This document shows positions 7,617-15,055 of a DNA stretch of 33,169 bases, piece by piece. The DNA is from Collinsella sp. (GTDB lineage: Bacteria > Actinomycetota > Coriobacteriia > Coriobacteriales > Coriobacteriaceae): positions 1 to 33,169 of the forward strand of contig JAHYYI010000022.1 of assembly GCA_019425045.1 (NCBI GenBank), given 5' to 3'. The stretch's first letter is position 1, and every line of letters starts with the position of its first letter. The notes below the pieces were generated by a model. That model saw only the letters and a list, made by a program, of their open reading frames with translations. It was not told the origin of the DNA and did not search any database. The translations under genes and the position numbers were made by a program.

Positions 7617-9506
7617 ATGAACGGAGTTTTGCTCATGGTTGTGGCCGCGGCGGTGCTCGCCTGCGGCTATCTGGGCTACGGCCGCTGGCTGGCCAACAAG
7701 TGGGGCGTTGACAAAGAGGCCCTCACGCCGGCCAAGCGCATGAAGGACGGCAACAGCTTCTCGCCCGTCTCCGCCTTCACCGCGTTTTCGCACCAGTTCA
7801 GCTCGATCTGCGGTGCTGGCCCTGTCACGGGTACGATCGTCGCCATGGCCTTTGGCTGGCTGCCCGTCGTGCTCTGGGTCCTCGTCGGCGGCATCTTCTT
7901 TGGCGCCGTCCACGACTTTGGTGCCCTGTACGCTTCGATGAAGAACAACGGCAAGTCACTCGCTCAGCTCATCGAGAAGTATATCGGCAAGACCGGCCGT
8001 CGCCTGTTCCTGCTGTTCTGCTGGCTGTTCTGCATCATCGTCATCGCCGCCTTTACCGACATGGTCTGCAAGACGTTTATGTTCACCCCGGCCGTTGACG
8101 CTTCTGGTGCTGCTACCGGTGCCATCGACTTCACCAAGTCCTATGCCGCCGGCTGCGCTGGTACCATCTCCATCCTGTTCACCTTCGTCGCTATCGCCTT
8201 TGGTTGGGCCCAGAAGAAGTTCAACCTCACCGGCGCTGCCGAGTTCGTCACCGGCGTGGTCCTCATGGTTCTCATGTTCGCCGTCGGTATGCAGTTTCCG
8301 GTCTACCTGGATAAGTTCCAGTGGTTCGCCGTCGTCATGGTCTACCTGGTCTTCGCTGGCGCTATGCCCATCCAGATGCTCAAGACCCCGCGTGACTACC
8401 TCACTTCCATCATGATGATCGTCATGATCGTCTGCGCTGTCCTCGGCATCGTCGTCCTGGGCGTCAACGGTCAGGCCACTATCACCGCTCCGGTCTTTAC
8501 CGGCTTCTCCACTGCCTCCGGCATGATGTTCCCGGTCCTGTTTGTTTCCGTTGCCTGCGGTGCCCTCTCCGGCTTCCACAGCCTCGTTTCTTCTGGTACC
8601 TCCTCCAAGCAGGTCGAGAAGGAGCAGGACGCCGTCAAGGTCGGTTATGGCGCCATGATCGTCGAGTCCTTCGTCGGCATCCTTGCCATCATCGTCGCCG
8701 GCATCATGTTCTCCGACATGAACACCGCCGGTACCGGCGCCCTCAACGCCGGCGTCGCTTCCACCCCGTTCCAGATCTTCGCCGCTGGCATCTCCCGCGG
8801 TATGCAGGCCTTCGGTGTTGACGGCACGCTCGCTACCGTCTTCATGACCATGAACGTTTCCGCTCTGGCCCTGACCTCGCTCGATGCCGTCGCCCGCATC
8901 GCCCGCACCTCGTTCTCCGAGTTCTTTGCCCAGACCAACGACGCCCTGGCCATCGAGTCCAAGGCCGGCTACATGAAGGTTCTCGGCAACCCCTGGTTCG
9001 CCACGGTCGTCACCCTGCTTCCCGGTCTCGCCCTCGCCTTTGGCGGCTATGCCAACATCTGGCCGCTCTTTGGTGCTTCCAACCAGCTGCTCGGCGGCAT
9101 GACCATGATCACCCTCGCCGTGTTCTGCAAGTGCACCGGCCGCAAGGGCTGGATGCTCTACGTGCCCGTCGCCTTCCTGCTCTGCTGCACCTTCACCTCG
9201 CTGGTCCAGAGCGCCATGGGCTGCATGACCGCTGTCCAGGCTTACGGCTTCTTCGGCACCATCCCGGCTACCGCCACCACGGCCGCCGTCTCCGTCGCCG
9301 CCACCAAGGGCTTGCAGCTCGTTTTCGCCGTCCTGCTGATGGTCCTGGGCCTCATCGTCGCCGTCAACTGCCTCAAGGAGTTCTTCGGCAAGGAGGCCGG
9401 CTCCATGCCCGACGAGGAGCCCGAGTGGTCCGAGATGGGCAAGGCCGAGTACGGTCGCGCCGCTGCCGCTGAAGTTCCTGCCGACGCCGAGGCCGCCAAG
9501 GCCTAG
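7617..9506 (+). CDS. cstA: CstA-family transporter (carbon-starvation protein; pyruvate or peptide uptake)
   Basis: This is a multi-pass membrane protein of 629 residues. The CstA signature near the N terminus is visible: NSFSPVSAFTAFSHQFSSICGAGPVTG at about 43-69 in pieces, then FGWLPVVLWVLVGGIFFGAVHDF. More than twelve hydrophobic segments follow, and the C-terminal tail is hydrophilic and Ala/Glu-rich. Characterised relatives CstA and BtsT of E. coli take up pyruvate, and CstA has also been tied to peptide use; the substrate here cannot be read from sequence. GAGGAGGA precedes the ATG. Codons are strongly C-ending compared with its neighbours, suggesting high expression. It is preceded by a leader peptide and terminator and followed by its own terminator. 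Confidence 0.9.
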   Translation: MNGVLLMVVAAAVLACGYLGYGRWLANKWGVDKEALTPAKRMKDGNSFSPVSAFTAFSHQFSSICGAGPVTGTIVAMAFGWLPVVLWVLVGGIFFGAVHDFGALYASMKNNGKSLAQLIEKYIGKTGRRLFLLFCWLFCIIVIAAFTDMVCKTFMFTPAVDASGAATGAIDFTKSYAAGCAGTISILFTFVAIAFGWAQKKFNLTGAAEFVTGVVLMVLMFAVGMQFPVYLDKFQWFAVVMVYLVFAGAMPIQMLKTPRDYLTSIMMIVMIVCAVLGIVVLGVNGQATITAPVFTGFSTASGMMFPVLFVSVACGALSGFHSLVSSGTSSKQVEKEQDAVKVGYGAMIVESFVGILAIIVAGIMFSDMNTAGTGALNAGVASTPFQIFAAGISRGMQAFGVDGTLATVFMTMNVSALALTSLDAVARIARTSFSEFFAQTNDALAIESKAGYMKVLGNPWFATVVTLLPGLALAFGGYANIWPLFGASNQLLGGMTMITLAVFCKCTGRKGWMLYVPVAFLLCCTFTSLVQSAMGCMTAVQAYGFFGTIPATATTAAVSVAATKGLQLVFAVLLMVLGLIVAVNCLKEFFGKEAGSMPDEEPEWSEMGKAEYGRAAAAEVPADAEAAKA

Positions 9507-9546
9507 TCGGTCGGACGGGTTGAATCTCCCATCTATTTGACTCGGA

Positions 9547-9584
9547 AAGACCGGGTCCGCAATCAAGCGGACCCGGTCTTTTTT
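9547..9584 (+). terminator. Rho-independent terminator after cstA
   Basis: AAGACCGGGTCCGC pairs with GCGGACCCGGTCTT (14 bp, 6-nt loop) and ends in a T-run. It separates cstA from the next gene and argues against a start for that gene at 9537. Confidence 0.93.
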
Positions 9585-9689
9585 CTTGTGAGAACAGGTG
9601 GTGCAAGGGCGTTCTCGCAGATGTTTTGCGTGGATAGGCTCGTGCGTTGTACCATATGGACGTATATGTGTGCATATGAAAGGGGCCCC

Positions 9690-11882
9690 GTGGCCAAGAC
9701 GGTATATTCCGATAATCAAAACAATGTCGATGCTCTGGCTGAGCGTCTGAGCAGCCAGACATCGCTTTCTGCCGAGCGCGCCAAGCTGGTTGCCTACGAC
9801 CTGCTCTGCCGCAAGGCACTCAAGATTAAGTCGAGCGCGCTGGCGCAGATTTTCCGCTCCGTCGATAAGGAATGCGACACCAAGGCGATGCGCGATGAGC
9901 TTATCGCGGCAAATATCGTGACCAAGATCGAGGGCAGCGGCATTAACGGGCGCCCGGCGTTCTATACCATCAATGTCGAGATCCGCGATACCCAGGAGCA
10001 GCCTGCCGAGTCCGTCGAAGATTTTGTCGTCGAGGATTCCGCTGACGTGCCTGCTGTGGAAGAAGCTGCTCCGCGTGAGCATGTCGATACCGATGAGTTG
10101 CTCGATGAGAACGTCGTGCGTGCCTTTACGGCCAAGGCAGGACGCGGCGGTTTTGGCGGGGGTGGCAAGCGCGATGCGCAGCGCCGCGCCCAGCAGGAGC
10201 GCTTCCGTCGTGCCGTTGCTCAAAAGGGTGAGACGGATGCCGAGGCTGTTGAGAACGAGGTTGCTGCCGAGTCGCAGAGGCCCGCGAAGGAGCAAAAGCC
10301 CGTGGAGGCCCAGGAGTCCCAGCGTCGCCGTGGTGCCCACTTTAAGGCTGCGCAGCAGGATGTCGCGCATGAGGTTGAAGAGCCTTCCGAGGCTGCAGAC
10401 GATGTTGAGGAGTCTGCCAAGAAGGCTCCGGGTTCATGCCGTCCCGGGCGTGGTTTTGCGAGGCGCGCGTATCCCGTAAGGCGTCAGGAGAAGGGCGAGC
10501 CGGCTTCGACCGCTCAGGCCGAGAAGGCCGAACAAACCGAGAAAACCGTTGAGCCGGCGGCTCGCGAGCAGCAACCTTCCGAGTCGCAGCCTGCGGCTGA
10601 CACTGAGGTCAAAGCTCAACAGACCGCTGATAAGCAGGCGGGGGAGAGCGCCTCAGGCAAGCCCCGCCGTCGTCGTCACCGCGGCGGTCGTGGCTCAAAT
10701 GCCGAGGCCGCGGCCGAGAAGACAGCGACACAAAACGGAGATGAGAAGGCCGAGACTCCGGTGGATCAGGTCAAGCGCCAGCCGGCGAAGGAGGCCAAGT
10801 CCGATCGTCCGCAAAAGCGCTCGTCTGCGCCCAAGCAGGAACGTAATACCCGGGCAGATTCCAAGCGTAAGCCTCATGCACAGGCTGAGCCTGCCGCGGC
10901 TGATAGTGCTACCCAGCAGCCCGAGTCGGCCGTCCACGGCGAGGTATCGGCGTTTGCCCTTGCCCGCGTTTTGGGCAGGCAGCTGCTCAAAGTTGTCCCT
11001 ACGCCTACGGCGCTCTCTAAGATCAAGGAGCAGCAGACTCAAATTGTTAAGGTCGAGGGCAAGGACGGCAAAAAGGCGCCGCAGCGCACTCAGCACAACG
11101 AGATGTCCAACCGCAAGATTGCCGAGGAAATCGCAATCATCCAGGCTTGGATCGAGCAAAACCGAGGTGCCGATACGCCGGTTGCCTCGCGCCGCCAGCG
11201 TGCCTACCAGATTTTTAACGACGAGAAGGCTTTTGACGGCAAGCACGGTGAGCGCCTGATAAGGCGCATGACCGAAAAGGGCATCAGCATGCAGGCGATC
11301 AAGGTCGCCCCCAACCGCCCCGTGCACTTTACGGGTTTCTTTACGCTGGGCGCCGATAAGCCGTTCATTATGGTCGAGAACCTGGACACCTATGACGAGA
11401 TCGTCAGGCTGCTGCGTGGCCGCAAGCACGCCAAGCTCTTTGGCATCAAGGTGGGCGGCGTGATTTTTGGCGGCGGATGCAAGGCGAGCGTCTCGCATGC
11501 CCTGGACGATTATCTGGCTGAGATCGGCTATCGCTTTAACTACGTCTACTACGTGGGCGATATCGACCGCGAGGGCGCGCGCATCGTCGAGCAGGCTCGC
11601 AATGCCAATGTGGTTGAGATTCGTCTGCATGCCGGCATGTACCGCGCCATGCTCGCCGAGCATAAGCGTCGCGTGAAGGCCGGCGGCGAGTGCGAGCCCG
11701 CGGCTGCCAACCAGGGCGTGCCGCAGAACTTGGCGGCGACGATCAAGGATCTGCCCATGGTCACGCGCGTGCAGTTCCGCAATGTGCTACGCGAGGGCGG
11801 GCGCATTCCGCAGGAGATCCTGATGACCGCCGACTATCGGGATGGCGACTCGGGAAGCTTCGACCGCATGCTGAACAACTAA
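9690..11882 (+). CDS. Toprim-domain protein (JetD/DUF2220-like) with long basic disordered linker
   Basis: I do not recognise a named family for the full protein. With GTG at 9690 (AAAGGGG just before it) it has 730 residues; an ATG at 9666 lacks a ribosome site. Residues 1 to about 100 look like a folded, winged-helix-like domain. About 105-415 is low complexity: acidic, Ala/Glu/Lys-rich, with RGG-like patches (AGRGGFGGGGKR and KPRRRRHRGGRGSN). Residues 416-730 are a folded domain with FIMVENLDTY (Glu563), a GGG turn near 594 and YVGDIDREG (Asp624, Asp626). This is the Glu ... Asp-x-Asp layout of Toprim enzymes and resembles the C-terminal nuclease domain of Wadjet JetD. No jetA, jetB or jetC genes are near. 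Function is open: an RNA- or DNA-processing nuclease is an inference. Confidence 0.6.
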   Translation: MAKTVYSDNQNNVDALAERLSSQTSLSAERAKLVAYDLLCRKALKIKSSALAQIFRSVDKECDTKAMRDELIAANIVTKIEGSGINGRPAFYTINVEIRDTQEQPAESVEDFVVEDSADVPAVEEAAPREHVDTDELLDENVVRAFTAKAGRGGFGGGGKRDAQRRAQQERFRRAVAQKGETDAEAVENEVAAESQRPAKEQKPVEAQESQRRRGAHFKAAQQDVAHEVEEPSEAADDVEESAKKAPGSCRPGRGFARRAYPVRRQEKGEPASTAQAEKAEQTEKTVEPAAREQQPSESQPAADTEVKAQQTADKQAGESASGKPRRRRHRGGRGSNAEAAAEKTATQNGDEKAETPVDQVKRQPAKEAKSDRPQKRSSAPKQERNTRADSKRKPHAQAEPAAADSATQQPESAVHGEVSAFALARVLGRQLLKVVPTPTALSKIKEQQTQIVKVEGKDGKKAPQRTQHNEMSNRKIAEEIAIIQAWIEQNRGADTPVASRRQRAYQIFNDEKAFDGKHGERLIRRMTEKGISMQAIKVAPNRPVHFTGFFTLGADKPFIMVENLDTYDEIVRLLRGRKHAKLFGIKVGGVIFGGGCKASVSHALDDYLAEIGYRFNYVYYVGDIDREGARIVEQARNANVVEIRLHAGMYRAMLAEHKRRVKAGGECEPAAANQGVPQNLAATIKDLPMVTRVQFRNVLREGGRIPQEILMTADYRDGDSGSFDRMLNN

Positions 11883-11890
11883 ATTCCGCC

Positions 11891-12027
11891 GGCCCCGGGA
11901 GAGCGGGGACACCGGCTTAGGTTTCCTGCTCTACAGTCCTGCTCACGACGGAGGCCACATTAAGTGGCCTCCTGTTCGTGCGGAACTCGCGATAAACCTA
12001 AGCCGGTGTCCCCGCTCTCCCGGGGCC
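11891..12027 (+). repeat. Variable-arm hairpin element, copy 2
   Basis: The 34-nt arms (11891-11924 and 11994-12027) are perfect reverse complements and enclose a 69-nt core (11925-11993). The core matches copy 1 (7132-7200) at most positions and has the same length and orientation, including the nested GGAGGCCAC-ATTAA-GTGGCCTCC hairpin. One stem pair changed from A-T in copy 1 to G-C here, a compensatory change. The arms share only AGGTTT/AAACCT next to the core with copy 1. It starts 8 nt after the Toprim gene stop. Confidence 0.87.
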
Positions 12028-12060
12028 TGTCGTGGCTTGGCCGTTGCATGCGGCTCGTTT

Positions 12061-12091
12061 TTCGGAACGGGGCTGACGGACACGTTCCGAA
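12061..12091. repeat. Short palindrome
   Basis: TTCGGAACG and CGTTCCGAA form a perfect 9-bp inverted repeat around 13 nt. There is no T-run, and its role is unknown. Confidence 0.5.
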
Positions 12092-12130
12092 ATCTACCAC
12101 CGTCGCTGTGCAGGGTGTCTATAAAGAGCC

Positions 12131-12360
12131 GTGGCCAAAAAACATCAAATATGAGTACTGATACTCTTTTAGTAGCAGTAATTTTGACCACATTTAAGGT
12201 GATTTGACGTGTCGATCGAGCAGATAAGCTGCCGTATCTCCTCAAGTGTTCATTAAAGGAAGACCTTGATGCGAATAAATCTCATTAAGATCTTCTTTTA
12301 TTAACGAAAATAATGTAGCTACAACGGTAACAGTACTCATATTTGCCGTTTTTTGGCCAC
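12131..12360. mobile_element. 230-bp MITE-like element with 34-bp terminal inverted repeats
   Basis: The left end (12131-12164) and the reverse complement of the right end (12327-12360) agree at 31 of 34 positions. Both begin GTGGCCAAAAAAC and contain AAATATGAGTACTG. The similarity fades inward over about 25 more nt. Inside are two more hairpins: TACTG-ATACT with AGTA-GCAGTA at 12156-12180, and an imperfect TAAAGGAAGACCTT with AAGATCTTCTTTTA near 12253-12300. No transposase is encoded and I see no clear target duplication. A structured RNA or paired promoter element is the alternative. Confidence 0.55.
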
Positions 12361-12393
12361 AGTCCTTCGGAGGGTCCTCGAAAATAGTCCCGA

Positions 12394-12452
12394 GCCGGCA
12401 CTTGGGGACGTTCCTATAATGCCGGCACTTAGGAGCGTCCCCAAGTGCCGGC
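12394..12452. repeat. REP-like palindrome cluster (GCCGGCACTT)
   Basis: GCCGGCACTTGGGGACG (12394-12410) is the exact reverse complement of 12436-12452. A third, direct copy of GCCGGCACTT starts at 12421 between them. The form matches extragenic palindromes spread by REP-associated transposases, but no such gene is in the window. Confidence 0.6.
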
Positions 12453-12453
12453 A

Positions 12454-12525
12454 CCGCGTCTGCCTGCGGCGGCCGCGCCCCGCTGCGTCGCTCCGCATCC
12501 TTGCGGGTTCGGATTCCTCCGCTTG
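12454..12525. repeat. Direct repeat with tRNA-tail-like end, copy A
   Basis: It starts CCGCGTCTGCCT, continues GGCGGCCGCGCCCCGCTGCG and ends TTGCGGGTTCGGATTCCTCC plus GCTTG. The end resembles a tRNA T-arm. Copy B at 12587-12707 repeats this with an extra internal stretch. Confidence 0.65.
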
Positions 12526-12586
12526 GCGGCGTTGGCTCGATTTGCTTGACGTGAGGGGCTCTTGGCTGGTGTGGGACGGAGGGATT

Positions 12587-12707
12587 CCGCGTCTGCCTGG
12601 TCGGCGGCCGCGCCCCGCTGCGTCGCTTCGCTCCTTGCGTGCTGCGCTGGAAAACGCTTCGCGTTTCCTCAGCTCCGCACCCTTGCGGGTTCGAATTCCT
12701 CCGCTTG
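12587..12707. repeat. Direct repeat with tRNA-tail-like end, copy B
   Basis: It shares both ends with copy A (12454-12525) but holds about 50 extra nt, including the palindrome GGAAAACG-CTTCG-CGTTTCC. Just before it, 12573-12587 (GGGACGGAGGGATTC) repeats exactly the 3' region of tRNA-Gln found at 12764-12778, in the same orientation. Confidence 0.65.
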
Positions 12708-12713
12708 CCCACA

Positions 12714-12749
12714 AGAAAGCGCCCTGGGCCGTTATGGGCTTAGGGCGCT
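12714..12749 (-). terminator. Terminator of tRNA-Gln
   Basis: Read on the reverse strand, AGCGCCCT pairs with AGGGCGCT around an inner AAGCCC/GGCC region, followed by TTTCTT. It lies directly after the tRNA 3' end. Confidence 0.75.
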
Positions 12750-12758
12750 CAGTTTTAA

Positions 12759-12833
12759 TGGCTGGGACGGAGGGATTCGAACCCCCAACAGCCGGCACCA
12801 AAAACCGGAGTTCTACCGTTGAACTACGTCCCA
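12759..12833 (-). tRNA. tRNA-Gln (anticodon TTG), CCA encoded
   Basis: The reverse strand folds as a cloverleaf. The acceptor stem is TGGGACG/CGTCCCA, the D arm contains GTTCAACGGTAGAAC, the anticodon arm is CCGGT-TTTTGGT-GCCGG with TTG at 34-36 (reads CAA), and the T arm is GGGGGTTCGAATCCCTC. Discriminator G and CCA are encoded. A terminator follows at 12714-12749. Confidence 0.95.
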
Positions 12834-12871
12834 ATGTGTGGTGTTGCCCAAAAGCAACTCGTCTAGTTTAC

Positions 12872-13777
12872 CTAATCTGCGAGGGCATCGCAAACGCCGT
12901 CGAGTAGGCGTACGGCGAGCGTCTGCGCGTCGCTGGCCGTGAAGGTGCCGTTGTAGCGCGTCATGCCCGTGAGCTCAATGCGAATGCGAGCCGGCTTCTG
13001 CTGCGCGGCGACATTGGCGGTGCGGATGCGCTGGGCCAGGTTGTGGCACTCGGCGAGGGCAATCGTGGCGCGTGGCGCGGCGTCGGCGGGCAGCTCGTCG
13101 CTTGCGATCTCGAGCACCAGGTCAACGTCGGTTGGGACCTCGGAGTCGCAGAGCATCATGCCGCTGTTGTCGGTCGTTGCCGTGGCGATGTTCCACATGC
13201 GCGAAGCAACGCTGCGTGCGATGGGGTCCTCACCGATAACGGCGATCTGGAAGCGCTCGAGCACGTTGGCGGCGCGAGCAAAACCGATGCGGGACTCGGC
13301 TTCGGTGACCGAGGGCTTGCCCTCCCACACATGGTGCAGGCGGTTGATGTAGGCGTAGGTGTCTTGGAAGGCCATGCCGTCGGCAAACAGGCCGACATTT
13401 TCCTGGAACTGCTGCAGGGCGGCCTCGGTATGCGGACCAAAGTAGCCGTCGTCTTCGCCACAGGCAAAGCCCAAAACGTTGAGAGCGCGCTGCAGGGCCT
13501 GCACATCGGCGCCATGGAAATTGGGCATGCGCAGATACAGAGTGCGGTCGCCCAGCTTATACGAGGCGTCGACCAGGGCGCTCCAACAGGGGATATCGAC
13601 GGCATGACCGGCAGCAAGGCCGCTGTCGAGCCTGAAGGTGCTGACGGCCTGCTCGGTGGCGGTGCCAAAGCGCTTGTCGGCGACCTCGTCGGCATCGATG
13701 GTGTAACCGAGCTGCAGAAGGCGGGACTGAACATCCTCGACGGCTGCTCCCTGCATGCCCGTGGTAATAGGTTCCAT
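12872..13777 (-). CDS. Protein with two peptidoglycan-binding (PG_binding_1) domains
   Basis: This 301-residue protein has two PG_binding_1 repeats, at about 7-70 (AAVEDVQSRLLQLGY, FGTATEQAVSTF) and about 88-150 (ADVQALQRALNVLGF, FGPHTEAALQQF). They are followed by about 140 residues with an alpha/beta look. There is no signal peptide or membrane segment. The domain order recalls CwlM-type proteins (two PG-binding domains then an amidase fold), but I cannot see the zinc-binding His/Glu motifs of an amidase_3 enzyme, so the C-terminal part is probably not catalytic. A cytoplasmic regulatory role like mycobacterial CwlM is a guess. AAAGGGG lies 8 nt before the ATG. tRNA-Gln follows 38 nt downstream on the same strand. 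Confidence 0.7.
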   Translation of the reverse strand: MEPITTGMQGAAVEDVQSRLLQLGYTIDADEVADKRFGTATEQAVSTFRLDSGLAAGHAVDIPCWSALVDASYKLGDRTLYLRMPNFHGADVQALQRALNVLGFACGEDDGYFGPHTEAALQQFQENVGLFADGMAFQDTYAYINRLHHVWEGKPSVTEAESRIGFARAANVLERFQIAVIGEDPIARSVASRMWNIATATTDNSGMMLCDSEVPTDVDLVLEIASDELPADAAPRATIALAECHNLAQRIRTANVAAQQKPARIRIELTGMTRYNGTFTASDAQTLAVRLLDGVCDALAD

Positions 13778-13916
13778 GAACGAACCCCTTTCGGCGTACG
13801 ATTCGTACTATTTTGAGCGCGTGTCGGATAGACAACGCGAGACAATGCATAAACATGCACTCAACAGTGTAGCAACTTGTACCCAAACGCGCTGCCCACA
13901 GGTTTTGTGACCCCCG

Positions 13917-14942
13917 CTAGTTGAGGCGCTCCACAAAGAAATCTGCCATGGAGAGGAAGAGCTCGCGCGCATGCGGGTCGAGCTCGACGCCTTCGATAGC
14001 GGCCTTGGCCTTGGCGGTCAGGTCGAGCGCATAGTTGTGGGCGAAATCGACAGAGCCGATCTGCTGGAAGATTTCCACGGCGCGCGCGAGCTGCGCGGGG
14101 TCCTCGGTGCCCGAGGAAAGGATTGCCTCGACCTCGTCGTGATGGCGCTCATCAGACAGGGCGTGCACGGCAACGAGCGTGCGTTTACCCTCGGTGATGT
14201 CGGTGCGGAAGTCCTTGTTGGCGGCCTCTTTGGTGCCGACCAAGTTGAGCAGGTCGTCCTGAATCTGAAAGGCAAGGCCGGTGTGCAGGCCAAAGGCGCG
14301 TAGCGCCTCGACCTGCTCTTCGCTGCCGCCGCCGATAATGGCCCCGGCGGCAAGCGGCGTGGCTCCGCTGTAAAACGCGGTCTTGTGCGTCGCCATGCCC
14401 AGGTAGTCATCAACCGAGATATCAAAGCGCCCGTCACGGACCCAACCCAGGTCGAGCGCTTGACCCTCGATGGTGCGGACGATCATCTCGGTAAGCTCGT
14501 GGAGCACACGCAGCTTCACGTCGGACTCCAGCGTGGGGTCGTCGAGAACCGTCTTGGTGACCATGGTGAGCGCCAGGTCGCCACAATTGATGGCAAGGCC
14601 CGTGCCCTCGGTAAGGTGCATGCAGGGCTTACCTCGACGAAGCTGTCCGTTGTCGGCGATGTCGTCATGGATAAGCGCTCCCGACTGAAAGTGCTCGATA
14701 GCTGCCGCCGCGCTGCGGGCGCTCTCAAAGCTGCCACCTACCGCGGTGGCGGCGAGCATGCAGATGAGCGGGCGGTGGCGCTTGCCGGCATTGGCCGTAA
14801 ATGTCGAGAGCGGGGTATACAGGTAGCGCTCGATATCGGCAGAGGTCGCCTGTCCGTCAAAGAACGTGGCCAGATAGTCGTTGATCTGGTCAAAGTGCTG
14901 GGCTAAAAAGCTGGTAAACGGACTGGACACGGGTTCTCGCAT
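13917..14942 (-). CDS. Polyprenyl (geranylgeranyl/farnesyl-type) diphosphate synthase
   Basis: It elongates allylic diphosphates with isopentenyl diphosphate to make prenyl chains for lipid carriers or quinones. The first Asp-rich motif is LIHDDIADNGQLRRGKP (DDIAD at 93-97). GQALDL is at 160-165. The second motif is FQIQDDLLNLVG, with DDLLN at 229-233, where Asn replaces the last Asp of the common DDxxD. GKRTL follows and the C-terminal end is helical. At 341 residues the length is normal. Chain length cannot be read safely. The ribosome site is weak (AAGAAAGA). It is flanked by the PG-binding protein and the PTS gene on the same strand, with gaps too large for tight coupling. Confidence 0.88.
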   Translation of the reverse strand: MREPVSSPFTSFLAQHFDQINDYLATFFDGQATSADIERYLYTPLSTFTANAGKRHRPLICMLAATAVGGSFESARSAAAAIEHFQSGALIHDDIADNGQLRRGKPCMHLTEGTGLAINCGDLALTMVTKTVLDDPTLESDVKLRVLHELTEMIVRTIEGQALDLGWVRDGRFDISVDDYLGMATHKTAFYSGATPLAAGAIIGGGSEEQVEALRAFGLHTGLAFQIQDDLLNLVGTKEAANKDFRTDITEGKRTLVAVHALSDERHHDEVEAILSSGTEDPAQLARAVEIFQQIGSVDFAHNYALDLTAKAKAAIEGVELDPHARELFLSMADFFVERLN

Positions 14943-15055
14943 TCTTTCTTAGGTTGCATCGTTGCGGTGTGCAGATACCATATTGCCACATTGGAGTTGC
15001 CGGCGCGTCTGTTTTGGCGATTTGGGGAAACGGGACGCGTGCGCGTGCCGGCTGC

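Larger units (their letters stand above)
11883..12758. other. Protein-free repeat-rich intergenic region
   Basis: No credible protein gene lies here; the ORFs present are short and run through palindromes. In order it holds hairpin element copy 2, a TTCGGAACG palindrome, a 230-bp element with 34-bp inverted ends, a GCCGGCACTT palindrome cluster, two direct repeats containing tRNA-tail-like sequence, and the tRNA-Gln terminator. The mixture suggests a site that has collected small mobile or repeat elements next to a tRNA gene. Confidence 0.7.

Noticed and set aside
9537..9689. N-terminal extension of the Toprim gene from 9537
   Set aside because: It would start inside the cstA terminator hairpin. 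GTG 9690 has the ribosome site.
7956..10370. An 804-codon open frame on the reverse strand across cstA and the Toprim gene
   Set aside because: It is a shadow of the C-ending codons of cstA. The translation is Gly/Asp/His-rich low complexity, has no family motif, and crosses a terminator.
12353..12907. Overlapping frames of 86-184 codons in the repeat region and across tRNA-Gln
   Set aside because: They run through palindromes and the tRNA, have Arg/Ser-rich sequence and no ribosome site.
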